A program made the position numbers and the translations under genes. From assembly GCF_031755915.1 (NCBI RefSeq), contig NC_083388.1, positions 26,567,001 through 26,631,000 of the forward strand: 64,000 nt of DNA, written 5' to 3'. This DNA comes from Ziziphus jujuba. Its lineage: Eukaryota > Streptophyta > Magnoliopsida > Rosales > Rhamnaceae. The notes under the pieces were generated by a model. That model was given only the letters and a program-made list of their open reading frames with translations. It was not told the origin of the DNA and did not search any database. Shown in pieces: positions 23,352 to 33,710 of this stretch. Numbering within the stretch: position 1 is the first letter of the stretch; every line of letters begins with the position of its first letter.

Positions 23352-26300
23352 TGTAACACCCCCTCCCGAAGTACACCAGAAATTTCTCAAATTTGACCGA
23401 GGTTGACCAAATTGACCATCATTGACCGAGAAAGGATCAAATGTTGACTTTTTGCGCCTGATGGAATTCTACATTGACCGAGGTACCGTTAAAAAGTACA
23501 CATTGTCACGAGTCCACAGACTAGTAGCACGTTGAAAACGGAGCTACGGTTCGAAAGTTATGAGCAAAACAATTTGAGGTCCAAACTGTCCAAGGGTTGC
23601 CGGAGTTGACTTTTTGTTAATGCAAAGTTGATCTTTGACTCATGCATGATTGTGAAGTACTCGTCGATATGAGTTCATAGACTAGCAGCACGCTTAAATT
23701 GGACATCTGGTTAAAAAGTTATGGACATGCAACGTTTTCCGAATACCGTAATATTTTAATATATTTTGACCTAAGTGAACAGTGTGTGTCACGTGTCATA
23801 TTTTCAGCCAATCCCATGAGTGAATAGTGTCACCCATGGGTGGCTTTTATTTTGGCCAAAACACGTGAGCCGGGGAAGGGGAGAGAGAGAAACCCAACCG
23901 ACCAACCGCTGTTCACCCATTTTCGGCCACCAGAACAGTACACGAGCCACCCCACCTTGACGCCCACCTAAAAACCGGCTGGCCAGCCAAAAATCACGGC
24001 CAACCGACCGCCGATGGGCCCGGATCGAGACTTTTTCCGGCGGCGGCGCCGATTTCTTCAAACCCAGATTTCTCCCTATTTTGGCCTTCGTTTGGCTCAC
24101 CGCCGGTCCCGTTGAGTCACCCATTCCTCGATCTACCTTCCCACCATAAATCATGGCCAGTGGTGTAACAGCCTAGACCACCCGCATGCAATATTGTCCA
24201 CTTTGGGCCCAGCCTGCACAGTTTTGCTCTTCCCGGCCCCATTACAATGGTGGGTCACAGGAAAAGGCCTCGCAAGGGAAATGTATCCACACCCACTTAT
24301 ATGGCATGCTTCGTTCCCTTTTCCAACCGATGTGGGATGTTACAATCCTCCCTCCTTAGGGCCCAGTGTCCTCACTGGCACACCCATCCGGGTCCGACTC
24401 TGATACCACTGTAACAGCCCAGACCACACGCATGCGATATTGTCCGCTTTGGGCCCAGCCCTCACGGTTTTGCTCTGCCCGACCCCATTACAACGGTGGG
24501 TCACAGGAAAAGGCCTCGTAAGGGAAAGGTATCCACACCCACTTATATGGCATGCTTCGTTCCCCTTTCCAACCGATGTGGGATGTTACAAGTGGCCACC
24601 GGATGCGCCGCCGACGGTGGCGGATTCTGGTGACCACGGCGGCTCGTCGGGAAATCGACTTTCCGGCGAGTTTCTAGTTGCATCGCCCATCCTTTCCCAC
24701 TAATTCTGACCCTCTGAACCTAAATCTAGTGTCCACTTTCCTCAATTCTTAACGGATTGTGAGAGTCAATGGCCTATTGAGGATCTTGTTTGGATTGTGT
24801 GCTTAAGGTGAGTGACCCATCTTCAAAACTATTTTGGGTTGATAAATTTCATATATTTTATGTTGAATATGTGTTTGGAAATTATATTCATGTATTAATT
24901 ATTTATAAATTATATTTGGGATTTTGATGCTACAATTGAATAAAATTATAGTATATTTATGCATTAAAGTATAATTTGATTTTGGTAAATTATGGGAATT
25001 TTATTTTATGAAATTGTGGATTTAATTTTATTTAAATTGTGGTTGAAATAAATTGTGAAATTATTTATGTTTAATAAGAATGTATTATCCATTGATGAAT
25101 TGTGAGATCCAATTATATTTGAATTTTGAAGAATTGAAGTAATAATTATTTTTAATTATTGTTACATTCATGGATTTGAAATTGATGGAAAATATGCGAT
25201 GGATTTATGACAATAAATTATAAAGGAATTGTGGAAAAATTTACGGGTTTAATTGAATGGAATAAACCCGGTGGAATTTTTTTGGGATTTGAAACTATAT
25301 GGATTTTAGAATTTTTATGATGCACCACACATGTACCGGTGTTTTATATATGTGGATATAATTAGTGCACACATGGATATGATTATCGCGCAGGTGGGTG
25401 TGAGTAGCGTGCAGGTGATTTATGGGTTGTCCTGTGGTTGCCATCGGACTGAGGGTCGGCAAGTTGATATCGGCCGCAACCACCCCCGGCCATCGCTAGG
25501 ACGCCTGTTTGCAGTGGTGCAGTGGGACGCCACGCGACCGTATGTCGGTTTTTCTCTTTAACCTCATATCTGGTGGTACCTCGGGACGCTGGGTACCGTT
25601 GGAGCCACTGGTATATAGTGTAGGCATCAAATGGTTTTCACGACCTGATTTTTAATAATATGTATTTAATAGTGTTTCATTATTTAAATTTAAAGGTTAC
25701 GCAGTTTTTTTTTTTATAAAAATGCTTTTACGAAATTATTATTCAAATTGTTTTGGTATTTTGAAATCCATTCTAATATATTATATTTTCCTTCATTTTA
25801 TTATATTCTTAACATTTATTTTAAATGGGTGTTTTATTTTGGTTAAATTATTTCTTCATTTAATTGTTCAATTAATTGAGTTATTCTAATTATTTGATTA
25901 TTTTCTAAATTGTTTAAATATGATTATCATGGATATCTTTGTATTATCTGTTGATGATATGTTATTATTCTTTTAGGATTGTTACACAAGTCAATTTCAT
26001 TTCTATTATTATTCTCATTCTAATTTTGGATTCTTAATTTGTCATGTTTTATTTGTAAATTATTGGTTAATTATTTTTCTGAATCTTGGGCATAAAACAT
26101 CGGGTTTTGTGAAAACGTTTTAAAAAAGGAACATTTCCAACTGAGTGACCGTGAGGGTTTTGAGAGAAAATTATTTTCAACCATTATTACTAAACCATTC
26201 ACGTATTTATTTATTTAGTAATTACTTATTCATTTGCTTACTGCTAAATTACTTAATTATTAGTAGTTAGTAGACTGGGTCGTTCACTGAGATGATTAGC

Positions 26301-26748
26301 ATCTCATGTTTTCAAATTTCGTTCCCTTAGACTCAGGTGGTAGACATTGTTCTATCAGGGCGAGCTCGACAGTTTGATCATTTTCGGAACTTCGAGAAGT
26401 CTTCTTTCCTTCGTTTCTTATTATGTAATTTTCTTTCTACTTTGTTGTAAAACTTTCGTACATAATTGTATCTTATGATGCTCTGTATACCATGGGATAT
26501 ATTTCCTTAATTATTACATTAGTTCCCTGTCATTTATTTGAAGTACTGAAATTTGTGATAATGTTTTGTAGTAAAGTGGGAGGAATAAGAGGTGTATATA
26601 GAAGTGTATTTTCAGTACAGGAAAATTGTAATAAGTTCAACCCTTAGGGGAGGTTCTGCCGGATTTTCCATTAGAGGGTCCGGTAGTGTTTCCCTGAGAT
26701 CAGGGCTTGTCTAGAATTCTAGTGAGGGATTTTGGACGGGTCCTGACA
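23352..26748 (+). repeat. 3' LTR of element D, containing TRIM-2
   Basis: Starts TGTAACACCCCCTCCCGAAG and ends GGGTCCTGACA. It lacks the pyrimidine/G-box block of E, F, G and J and instead has a GAGAGAGAAACCCAACCG block (23881) like LTRs A and H. It is directly followed by primer-site sequence (GATTGGTATCAGAGCC), an unusual arrangement for a 3' LTR. Confidence 0.85.
24164..24590 (-). mobile_element. TRIM-2 in the 3' LTR of element D
   Basis: Two 181-bp repeats (24164-24344 and 24410-24590) flank 65 bp. On the minus strand the internal part starts at the primer site (GTGGTATCAGAGTCGGACCC) and ends in a purine tract (GGAGGGAGGAT). AGTGG is duplicated at 24159-24163 and 24591-24595. Its LTR starts TGTAACATCCCACATCGG on the minus strand, so it is a relative but not a sister of TRIM-1. 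Confidence 0.92.
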
Positions 26749-27188
26749 GATTGGTATCAGAGCCAATACCCGGATCGGTGTGCCAATAAGGATGCTTGGC
26801 CCCAAGGGTGGAGGATTGTGAGATCCCACATCGGTTGGAAAGGGAAACGAAGCATGCCTTAAAAGAGAGTGTGGATACCTTTCCCTTGCGATGTGTTTTG
26901 ACAAAACCATGCGGGCTGGGCCCAAAGCGGACAACATCGCATGCGGGGGGTCTGAGCTGGGCTGTTACAGTTGGTATCAGAGCCAGTACCCAAATTGGTG
27001 TGCTAGCTAGGACGTTGGGCTCCAAGGGGGGAGGATTGTGAGATCCCACATCGGTTGGAAAGGGGAGCGAAGCATGCCTTAAAAGAGGGTGTGGATACCT
27101 TTCTTTTGCAACGAGTTTTGACAAAACCGTGCGGGCTGGGTCCAAAACGGACAATATCGCATAGGGTGGTCTGGGCTGGACTGTTACA
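26749..27188 (+). mobile_element. TRIM-3: LTR-internal-LTR array lacking its first LTR, fused to the D LTR
   Basis: Order: primer site plus internal (26751-26816), LTR (26817-26969, 153 bp), primer site plus internal (26970-27036), LTR (27037-27188, 152 bp). Both internals run from TTGGTATCAGAGCCA to GGAGGAT and both LTRs start TGTGAGATCCCACATCGG and end CTGTTACA. Where a first TRIM LTR is expected there is the end of the gypsy LTR (CCTGACAGA). The join falls in the tRNA-Met primer site that both families share. No target duplication is visible. Confidence 0.85.
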
Positions 27189-27832
27189 TTTAACATCTCT
27201 TAAAACAAAATAATAAATAATTAGTGTAAAAGTTTTATAAGTTTTTGCTATTTGTCATGAGTGATGATAATATATATTTTATATGTTAAATTTTAATTGA
27301 AATATTTAATTTTATTATTTTTTGTTTTAAAATTTAAAAGAGAATTAATGGTAATCATTTAAATTATTATTTAGTATATGTATCCTACTAGTAATCATTC
27401 ATGGCAAAAAATATTTTTCAAACCCTTTTTGCTTCCCCGACCTTCTAGTTCATGTAGTCAAGTGTGTGAGTTATAATGTCCCGGATCTCAAGTTCAAAAG
27501 AGGATGTGGGCAAAACCAAACAACAACAAATCTTATTTATTTGAATATTATATAGTAAATCCGATAAAATATAATAATAAATAATTAAATATGATTATTA
27601 AATATGCATTAATTTGTGGGCTCGCTCTAAAACTACAATCTAATTTTAATTGGTTAGAAATAACTGATTCAAATACAATTATAAATTGTGAAAAGTTAAT
27701 TTAATTTGTAAACCATTATCACTTATATTTAGAAGGTTACGGCTTGAGATATTTTTCTTTGATTTTTTTGCCTTTCATATATATAATTATATACATATAT
27801 TTTCCAATTTTGAAATCAAAGTCGTATGAATA
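27189..27832. other. AT-rich host DNA, no gene seen
   Basis: Starts TTTAACATCTCTTA, the same words found in the peptidase upstream blocks (7608 and 7938), so it is host-unit DNA. Nothing codes. A short GC-richer stretch at 27425-27520 has no recognised feature. Confidence 0.4.
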
Positions 27833-28335
27833 ATTGGAGGTACGAAGGGTTTTTCTTTTTCTTTTTTATGTTGACTGCGATTTACAATAGCCTGGGCACT
27901 CTCTAAGCCTGGTGGATTTAATTGGAGGTACGAAGGATGGATGACTGAAATTATAGATCAAAAACATATTATATTATTGCTTTGCTTCTATTATTATTTT
28001 TTTTATAATTATTAATTTCTTTTCCACTTAACATATATATATAGCGGTGCTATAAAAAGCACCAGGCGTAGGAAAAAAATTTCACCTGTTTCTGCTTGGA
28101 CGAAAAAAAAAAAATTACCCGTTTCTGCATTGCATTCGACTTTTCGACGTCTTAATGGGTACCTTTTTCTCATCTCTCTCTAATTTTTTAGGTGGTCTAG
28201 GAATAAGTTGTGATCTTCTGTGATTTTATGGGGTTTTGGGTATGCATTCGAATATATCAAAACAAATGTGATTGATATAAATCTGATTATCTTTGGAGAG
28301 GAGTTACACCCTCCTCTGACAAAAAAGGTCTTAAA
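27833..28335 (+). pseudogene. Remnants of a C1A peptidase copy upstream of F-box copy 1
   Basis: AATTGGAGGTACGAAGG occurs twice (27833 and 27920). The second runs on as GATGGATGACTG-AATTATAGATCA, the exon 1 end of the peptidase copies. From about 28206 to 28335 the sequence follows exon 2 (TGTGATCTT, then TATGCATTCGAATATATCAA, then CAAATGTG, then GATTATCTTTGGAGAGGAG) with large losses. No open frame survives. Confidence 0.6.
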
Positions 28336-28421
28336 TAATTAAGCTTTTTCTTTATTATTATTATTATTATCTCAACGTGTCAGGTTTATCAGGATTTAAA
28401 GAGAAATTTTTGTTCTAAGAA

Positions 28422-29644
28422 ATGGAAGAGGTCGCGCAAGAATTTATGCTGATGTCAATTTGTAAGTCGAAGATGGAGGATCTTCCAAAAGAGTTGTTGA
28501 TTTCAATCCTGTTGCGTCTACCGCTGAAAGATCTTCTCCAATGCAAAAAGGTTTGCAAGGAATTATATGTCATTATTACGAGTTACCCATTCACTGATTA
28601 CGCAGGAAGATGAGGAATTCTCAAATTCTAGTCAAATACGAGGATCCTATCAGTAAATATCATGTTATCTCTTTACTTTCTGATGAAACCCTTGAGGTCA
28701 TTGATACCGAACCAGTATTATCCCATACTCCATTAATGGATTCAATGAGGATTGATTTCAAACATTCTGTCACCGTGGTGGGTTGTAGTAATGGTGTGGT
28801 ATGTCTTAGGTGCATACCACCACATGATGAGTATGTCCTGTGGAACCCTGCAACAAGAGATGCAAAAATTATTCCAAATGGATTATACAAAAGCAATCCA
28901 GAAAAGAACATGTTTCGACATCTAAATATGGGGTTCGGTTTCATTTCCAAAAACAATGACTGCAAACTAGTCTCAATCCAATGCTTGTTTGAAAACAATA
29001 CATACCGCCCTGTTCAACCGTGCCAACAAGAGGTTGAAGTTTATAGCTTAAAAACAGGATGTTGGAAATTGCTACCAGATATCATCCCAACTTGTGATAT
29101 TATATCAGCACAACCACATTCAGGTACAGCATGTGGAGAAATGTTTTCGTGGTTGGTAGAGAATGACGAGTATGGAGAACATGTTATGTCATTCGACATG
29201 AGCAATGAGGTATTCATAACAACACCTTTGCCTCCTCGTATAATTGAAAGGAGCTGTCCTAGTACTTGTTGGAATAGCCTTATGTTTCATAATAAATCCC
29301 TTGCTCTTGATCATTGTGTTAGAGATAGAAATAATGATACCAAGACACATAACATATGGGTGTTGGGTGAATATGGTGTTAAGGACTCATGGACTAATCT
29401 ATTTAATGTTGGACCCCTTGAATACTTAGGACCGAGTATAAGAGGATTTTGTAACAACAATGGGGTTCTTCTCCAAGTAAACAGAGATGGATGTCGTCAT
29501 GATCTAATTTTGGTTGACCCTTCCATCCGAAAAATCAAAGATTTGGATATTCATGGGACATCATCAATGCAAATCCTTAACTACCAAGAAAGCCTAGCTC
29601 AAATTAATGCAACTCCATCTTCACGGATATTGGATGGGAGTTAA
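28422..29644 (+). pseudogene. F-box/FBA protein gene, copy 1, interrupted by one frameshift
   Basis: The first frame (ATG 28422) gives 63 codons holding the F-box (MEDLPKELLISILLRLP onward), which in this family binds Skp1/ASK in an SCF ubiquitin ligase. It stops at TGA 28611-28613. A second frame starts at the overlapping ATG 28610 and gives 344 codons with the F-box-associated domain (WNPATRD, MGFGF, QEVEVYSLKTGCWKLLP). Compared with the intact copy at 59030, one base is missing near 28595, which splits the gene. Placed end to end the parts match that copy's length. No introns are needed. The DNA before the ATG (28380-28421) resembles peptidase exon 3. It could make two separate peptides, but I call it a pseudogene. 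Confidence 0.75.
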
Positions 29645-30239
29645 TACTAGTTAAGATTTCATGGGTGTATCGACTATCTTGGACTCAAATCATTCTTTCA
29701 GACTATGTATTGAATAAAGCTTCTAAGTTCTCTCTATATTTTTTATATTTATATTATTCGGTTTGATATACATATATATATTCTTTCCATATTTTCTAGA
29801 TTTATTTTATTTGGTTGGATATATATATATATACATATATACAGGGGCGTGCAAAGTGGCTAAATGACAGAAGTGTCATCACATTCTTTCAATAAAAAAG
29901 TAATGCCAAAAACTCAATTCACTATCTTCAACAATGAAAAATAACTTCAAAAAATCATGACGATTACCAATTTATCATCACCATAAGGCATTTATTGAAC
30001 AGTAAAGCATGTTATGATTGCTTATAGCATTTTGCAACAAGTCCCAATAAAGGGTGCAGGAATAACAAAAATTTCATCCACAAATTGGTATACCATATAG
30101 AATCAGCAATCAAATTGCCAAGAAAAGAAAAGAAAAAAAAAAAAAACCTTTAATCCACTTGAACTATCAAAAAACTCCAGACTTGATTATCTCATATAAA
30201 TCTGAACACAAAAGAATTAAACAAAAACTCACAGTATCT
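29645..30239. other. 3' flank of F-box copy 1 and edge of a J-domain gene fragment
   Basis: 29655-29740 matches the 3' flank of the intact F-box copy (TTGGACTCAAATCATT, CAATAAAGCTT-like polyadenylation context). TA-rich runs lie at 29764-29841. Near 30225-30239, read on the minus strand, the sequence continues the J-domain exon found at 48556 across element G. The rest (29880-30180) has no recognised content. Confidence 0.5.
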
Positions 30240-33200
30240 TGTAACGCCCCGTCCCGAAGTACATTGGAAATTTCTCAAGTTGACCGTCGTGGATAGAAAA
30301 GGGTAAAATTTTGACTTTTTAACTCGGTAAGAATTCTAGATTGACCGACACCATTTCAAAGTACGCATCAATTCGACTCCGTAGACTAGTAGCACGTCAA
30401 AAACGGAGCTACGATTTGAAAGTTATGAGTAAAACAAGTTGATGTCTGAATTGTCCTAGGGTGTCAGAGTTGACTTTTTATTTTTGTGAAATTGAGTTTT
30501 CACACATACATGGTTGTGAAGTACTCATCGATACAAGTTTGTAGACTAGCGGCATGCTTGATTCGGACATACGGTTTTAAAGTTATGGACCTGCAAAGTT
30601 TTTCAAATATCGTATTATTTTAATATTATTTTTTTGTGACCAATATATGCCACATGTAACATAGTGATGGTGCCGTGTGTCACGATGAGAAAATGCCACA
30701 CGTCAGACACAGGTAAATGATATATTATATTTTTTTTGTTATTATTATATATATTATACTATTTTAATATTATTTTAATATTATTTGTTTGTTTATTTAT
30801 ATTTTTAAATTTTTTTTTTCTATATATTTTCTTTCTTTCCTCACGTGGGAAAAATACCCCCCATGGGGCCCCCTCTTCTTCTTCTTCTTTTCTTCTTCCT
30901 TCTTCTTCCTTCTTCTTCCTCCTATCGGTCTCTCCTTGCTGCATCTCTTCCGGCTGTCTGATGGCCACACGCATCGGACAGGTAGAAAGTCGGTGGAAAA
31001 CCGGGCCGGTAACCAGAAGGACAAGGCCGAACGTCTTCGGATGCACCGGGATCGGGCCTCCATCGTCAGCGACGGCAAGTTGGTTTTCCGGCGATCCTGC
31101 GATCACCCAGTTAAATTGATACTCCTTTCTACTATTTTCGGACCCTCTAAGCTCAATTTTGAGATCCATTCAGCTCAAATCTTGTTGTTTAAGAGATATG
31201 AGAAGTTGAACTTTGACCGAATCTTTCCATCCATTTTCAGGTAACTGCCTGTCGATTTGAGTCCAATGGAAGTCGATAACAGATTTCTTGTCTCTTTAGC
31301 TTCTTATAGGTACCTCGTTTGTGAATTATGATGGAGTATTTTGAAAGATGCCATTTTTACATCAAATATTATTATTTAATGTAGTAGTCTGAAAAATGTA
31401 TATGTGTAGTATTTAAATAATGATTTATATTGGAGATGCCAGATGCATGTTGAATTGAATAAGTATGGCTTTGAAATAATATTTTTGAAAGTTTAGGAAG
31501 CTATAGTTTTAAACCGCTATTAAAATAATTATTGTTAATTTTATTGTGAGATTATGGTATCTGTTAGAATATATTTTTGGATACTTATTTATATGTGAAG
31601 TTGTGAAATTATATGTGGATTAAATGATATTTGTTGTGAATTGATCTGAAAGTTGAGGAATTAATTGTGTTAAAACAAAAATATATTATGTGATTTAAAT
31701 TATATAAGAATTTTTATATTGTTTTGGTGAAAATTGATTTCATGGATTTGAAGAAAAATATTTATTTAAAATTTAGTATTTCCAAAAAAAATATATTTAT
31801 GCCTTAATTAACTAATTAATTAAATTATTATTCATAAATTTGATTTTATTTTATTTTATCAAAACTTATTATTTTAATAATACTATAAAAAATTTATAGT
31901 TTTTAGATGCACCATACATGTACCAGTGTTCTGTAGTTGTGGATGTGTTTAGTGTGCAGGTAGATGTGGATGTGATTAGCACGCAGGTTGTAATGTCTCT
32001 CGTGAGTTGCTATCGGACCGAGAGCAGGCAAGTTTGATATTGGCCATAGCCGCCCCCTTCTATGGCCAAGATGACGGTTTAACCAGCAGTGCTGTGGGAC
32101 ACCACGCGACCGTATGCCGGTTTCTCTCTTTCACCTCCCCATCAGATGGTGCTTTAGGACGTTGGGCACCATAGGACACCACTGGTATATAGTGTGTGCA
32201 TCAAGTATCTTTTGTATATATATATATATGTTATATTTGTATGTATCACACCATAAGGGAACAGCGATCCGATGTGGTCCATGAAGAGCGAACCTCGTCA
32301 CTATGTTGCCTATGAGTCCAGGGGATTGGACAGCCAATCTAGGCAATCACCCCGGACTGTATTGGTAGTAGGATGCTGGCGACAGCTGGAATCATGGATT
32401 GCACAACATGTTGGAGAGTATCGTTTGTACCCCCGATACGAGTGTATATTTGATAATATTTTTTGAATTTTAAATTATTATTTGATCTCGTATTATTCTA
32501 TCTATTCATAACCTGATTTTCTAGCATTATACTTAATTGCTTTTATTGTCATTACTATTATTAATATTATTCTCGTTATTAATATTACAATTATTATTTA
32601 TCAGAATTATATTTACAATTATTTTCATTATTACTAATATTATCATCATCATTATGATTATCATTATTTTTTTTATTATTTTGCCATTATTTATTTTTAT
32701 TTTTATTATTTCTATTATTATTATTAGAATATGATATATCCAGACAAGTATCACAGCCTACGGGCAAGAAAGATAGCCATTGGGCAAGTATAATAGTCCT
32801 TGGACAAGTGGTAGCCTTTGGGAAGGTGAGATAGTCCTTGGGACAATTGTGATTATGTGATAATTCTTGGACAAGTGATTACCTTCGAGTAAATATGACA
32901 GATGATATTAGTACTATTTTTATCATGAAAACGATTGCTATTATTATTATTGTTGTTGACGTGATGATTGTTTTACTGTTCTTCCTATATTACTCATCGG
33001 TATATTTTGTAACACAATATTGGAAATGTATTTGAAATATACGGCAATCAGTGGGTGGTGTGGGCGGACGTGAATGATTGAAGGTATAATTGGTTGTTTA
33101 TTTAGTTGATTATTCCTATTGCATATATATACGTATGTATTTTATATAAATTGTTATCAAAGTGCTGCCACTGTGGAAATTATTATAGTAAGGTGGAGGA

Positions 33201-33364
33201 ATAAGGCGGTATATATAGAAGTGTGTTTTCAGTGCAAGGAATTATGGTAAGTCCAACCCTTAGGGGAGGTTCTACCAAATTTTCCATTAGAGGGTCCGGT
33301 AGGGTTTTCTTAGGATAAGATATTATCTAGGGTTACGGTGAGGGATCTTGGATGGGTCCTGACA
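30240..33364 (+). repeat. 5' LTR of element G
   Basis: Starts TGTAACGCCCC and ends GGGTCCTGACA. It contains a pyrimidine-rich block (30870-30925), the CACGTGGG motif (30842) and a long run of ATT/TTA-type trinucleotides (32540-32735) that produces spurious low-complexity frames on both strands. A CACTGGTATATAGTGTG imperfect palindrome lies near 32177, as in the other LTRs of the family. Confidence 0.88.
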
Positions 33365-33710
33365 GTTGGTAGTAGAGCTCTAGGTTCTAGAATTCTTAAG
33401 GGACTGTGCATTGTTGTGTATTCCATCCGCATCCTTTCCCTGATTTTAACTATTTTGGAGCGTTATTTCTCTTGTCTCGAAATTAATTCATTGTTCGAAT
33501 TTAAGTAACTCTAATATTCGAAGGTGCCAATTAGAATCATCTATCCTTAGTGGGAATCCGTATGGCCTAGTCAAATCGTCAGAGATTGCCTTTTCTTCAC
33601 CTAGTCGAGAAAGGGACATGGGAGCTCGAGGCATAAATCCGCAACCAATATTTTTACATATCAGTGATGTAGAAAATTTCGAGGATGAAATTTTTGTAAG
33701 GGGGGAAGGT
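33365..33710 (+). other. Reduced internal region of element G (primer site, two deletion joins, polypurine tract)
   Basis: Primer site TTGGTAGTAGAGCTCT at 33366. The leader joins the protease-proximal part at about 33522, at the same point as in element D. A second join near 33600 leads directly to the end of pol (GAGAAAGGGACATGGGAGCT and on). The tail AATTTCGAGGATGAAATTTTTG and purine tract AAGGGGGGAAGGT (33698-33710) are kept. No protein-coding frame remains. Confidence 0.8.

Larger units (their letters stand above)
12116..26748 (+). mobile_element. Element D: gag-less Tekay-type element carrying nested LTRs and a TRIM
   Basis: Left LTR 12116-20982 (about 3095 bp once inserts are removed), internal part 20983-23351, polypurine tract, right LTR 23352-26748 (about 2965 bp without its TRIM). 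Both LTRs start TGTAACACCCC and end CCTGACA. The left flank is CATAG (12111-12115). The matching right flank is absent because the right LTR is fused to TRIM DNA at 26749. Gag is missing and pol is in fragments, so the element is non-autonomous and now dead. Confidence 0.88.

Noticed and set aside
26749..26765. Start of a further gypsy element after the D 3' LTR (primer site present)
   Set aside because: The sequence after the primer site is TRIM internal DNA, not gypsy leader, so there is no third gypsy internal region here.
26711..27196. 161-codon minus-strand frame across the TRIM-3 array
   Set aside because: It crosses two LTRs and two internals of a non-coding miniature element. The internal repetition of the protein simply mirrors the tandem array.
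30736..31244. Overlapping frames of 90-150 codons on both strands, repeated at 34209-34675
   Set aside because: They lie in the pyrimidine-rich block of the two G LTRs. The encoded K/E- or F/S-rich strings are low complexity and the frames differ between the LTR copies.
32533..32754. I/N-rich frames on both strands
   Set aside because: Translation of ATT/TTA trinucleotide runs in the LTR. No start context and no conservation as protein.
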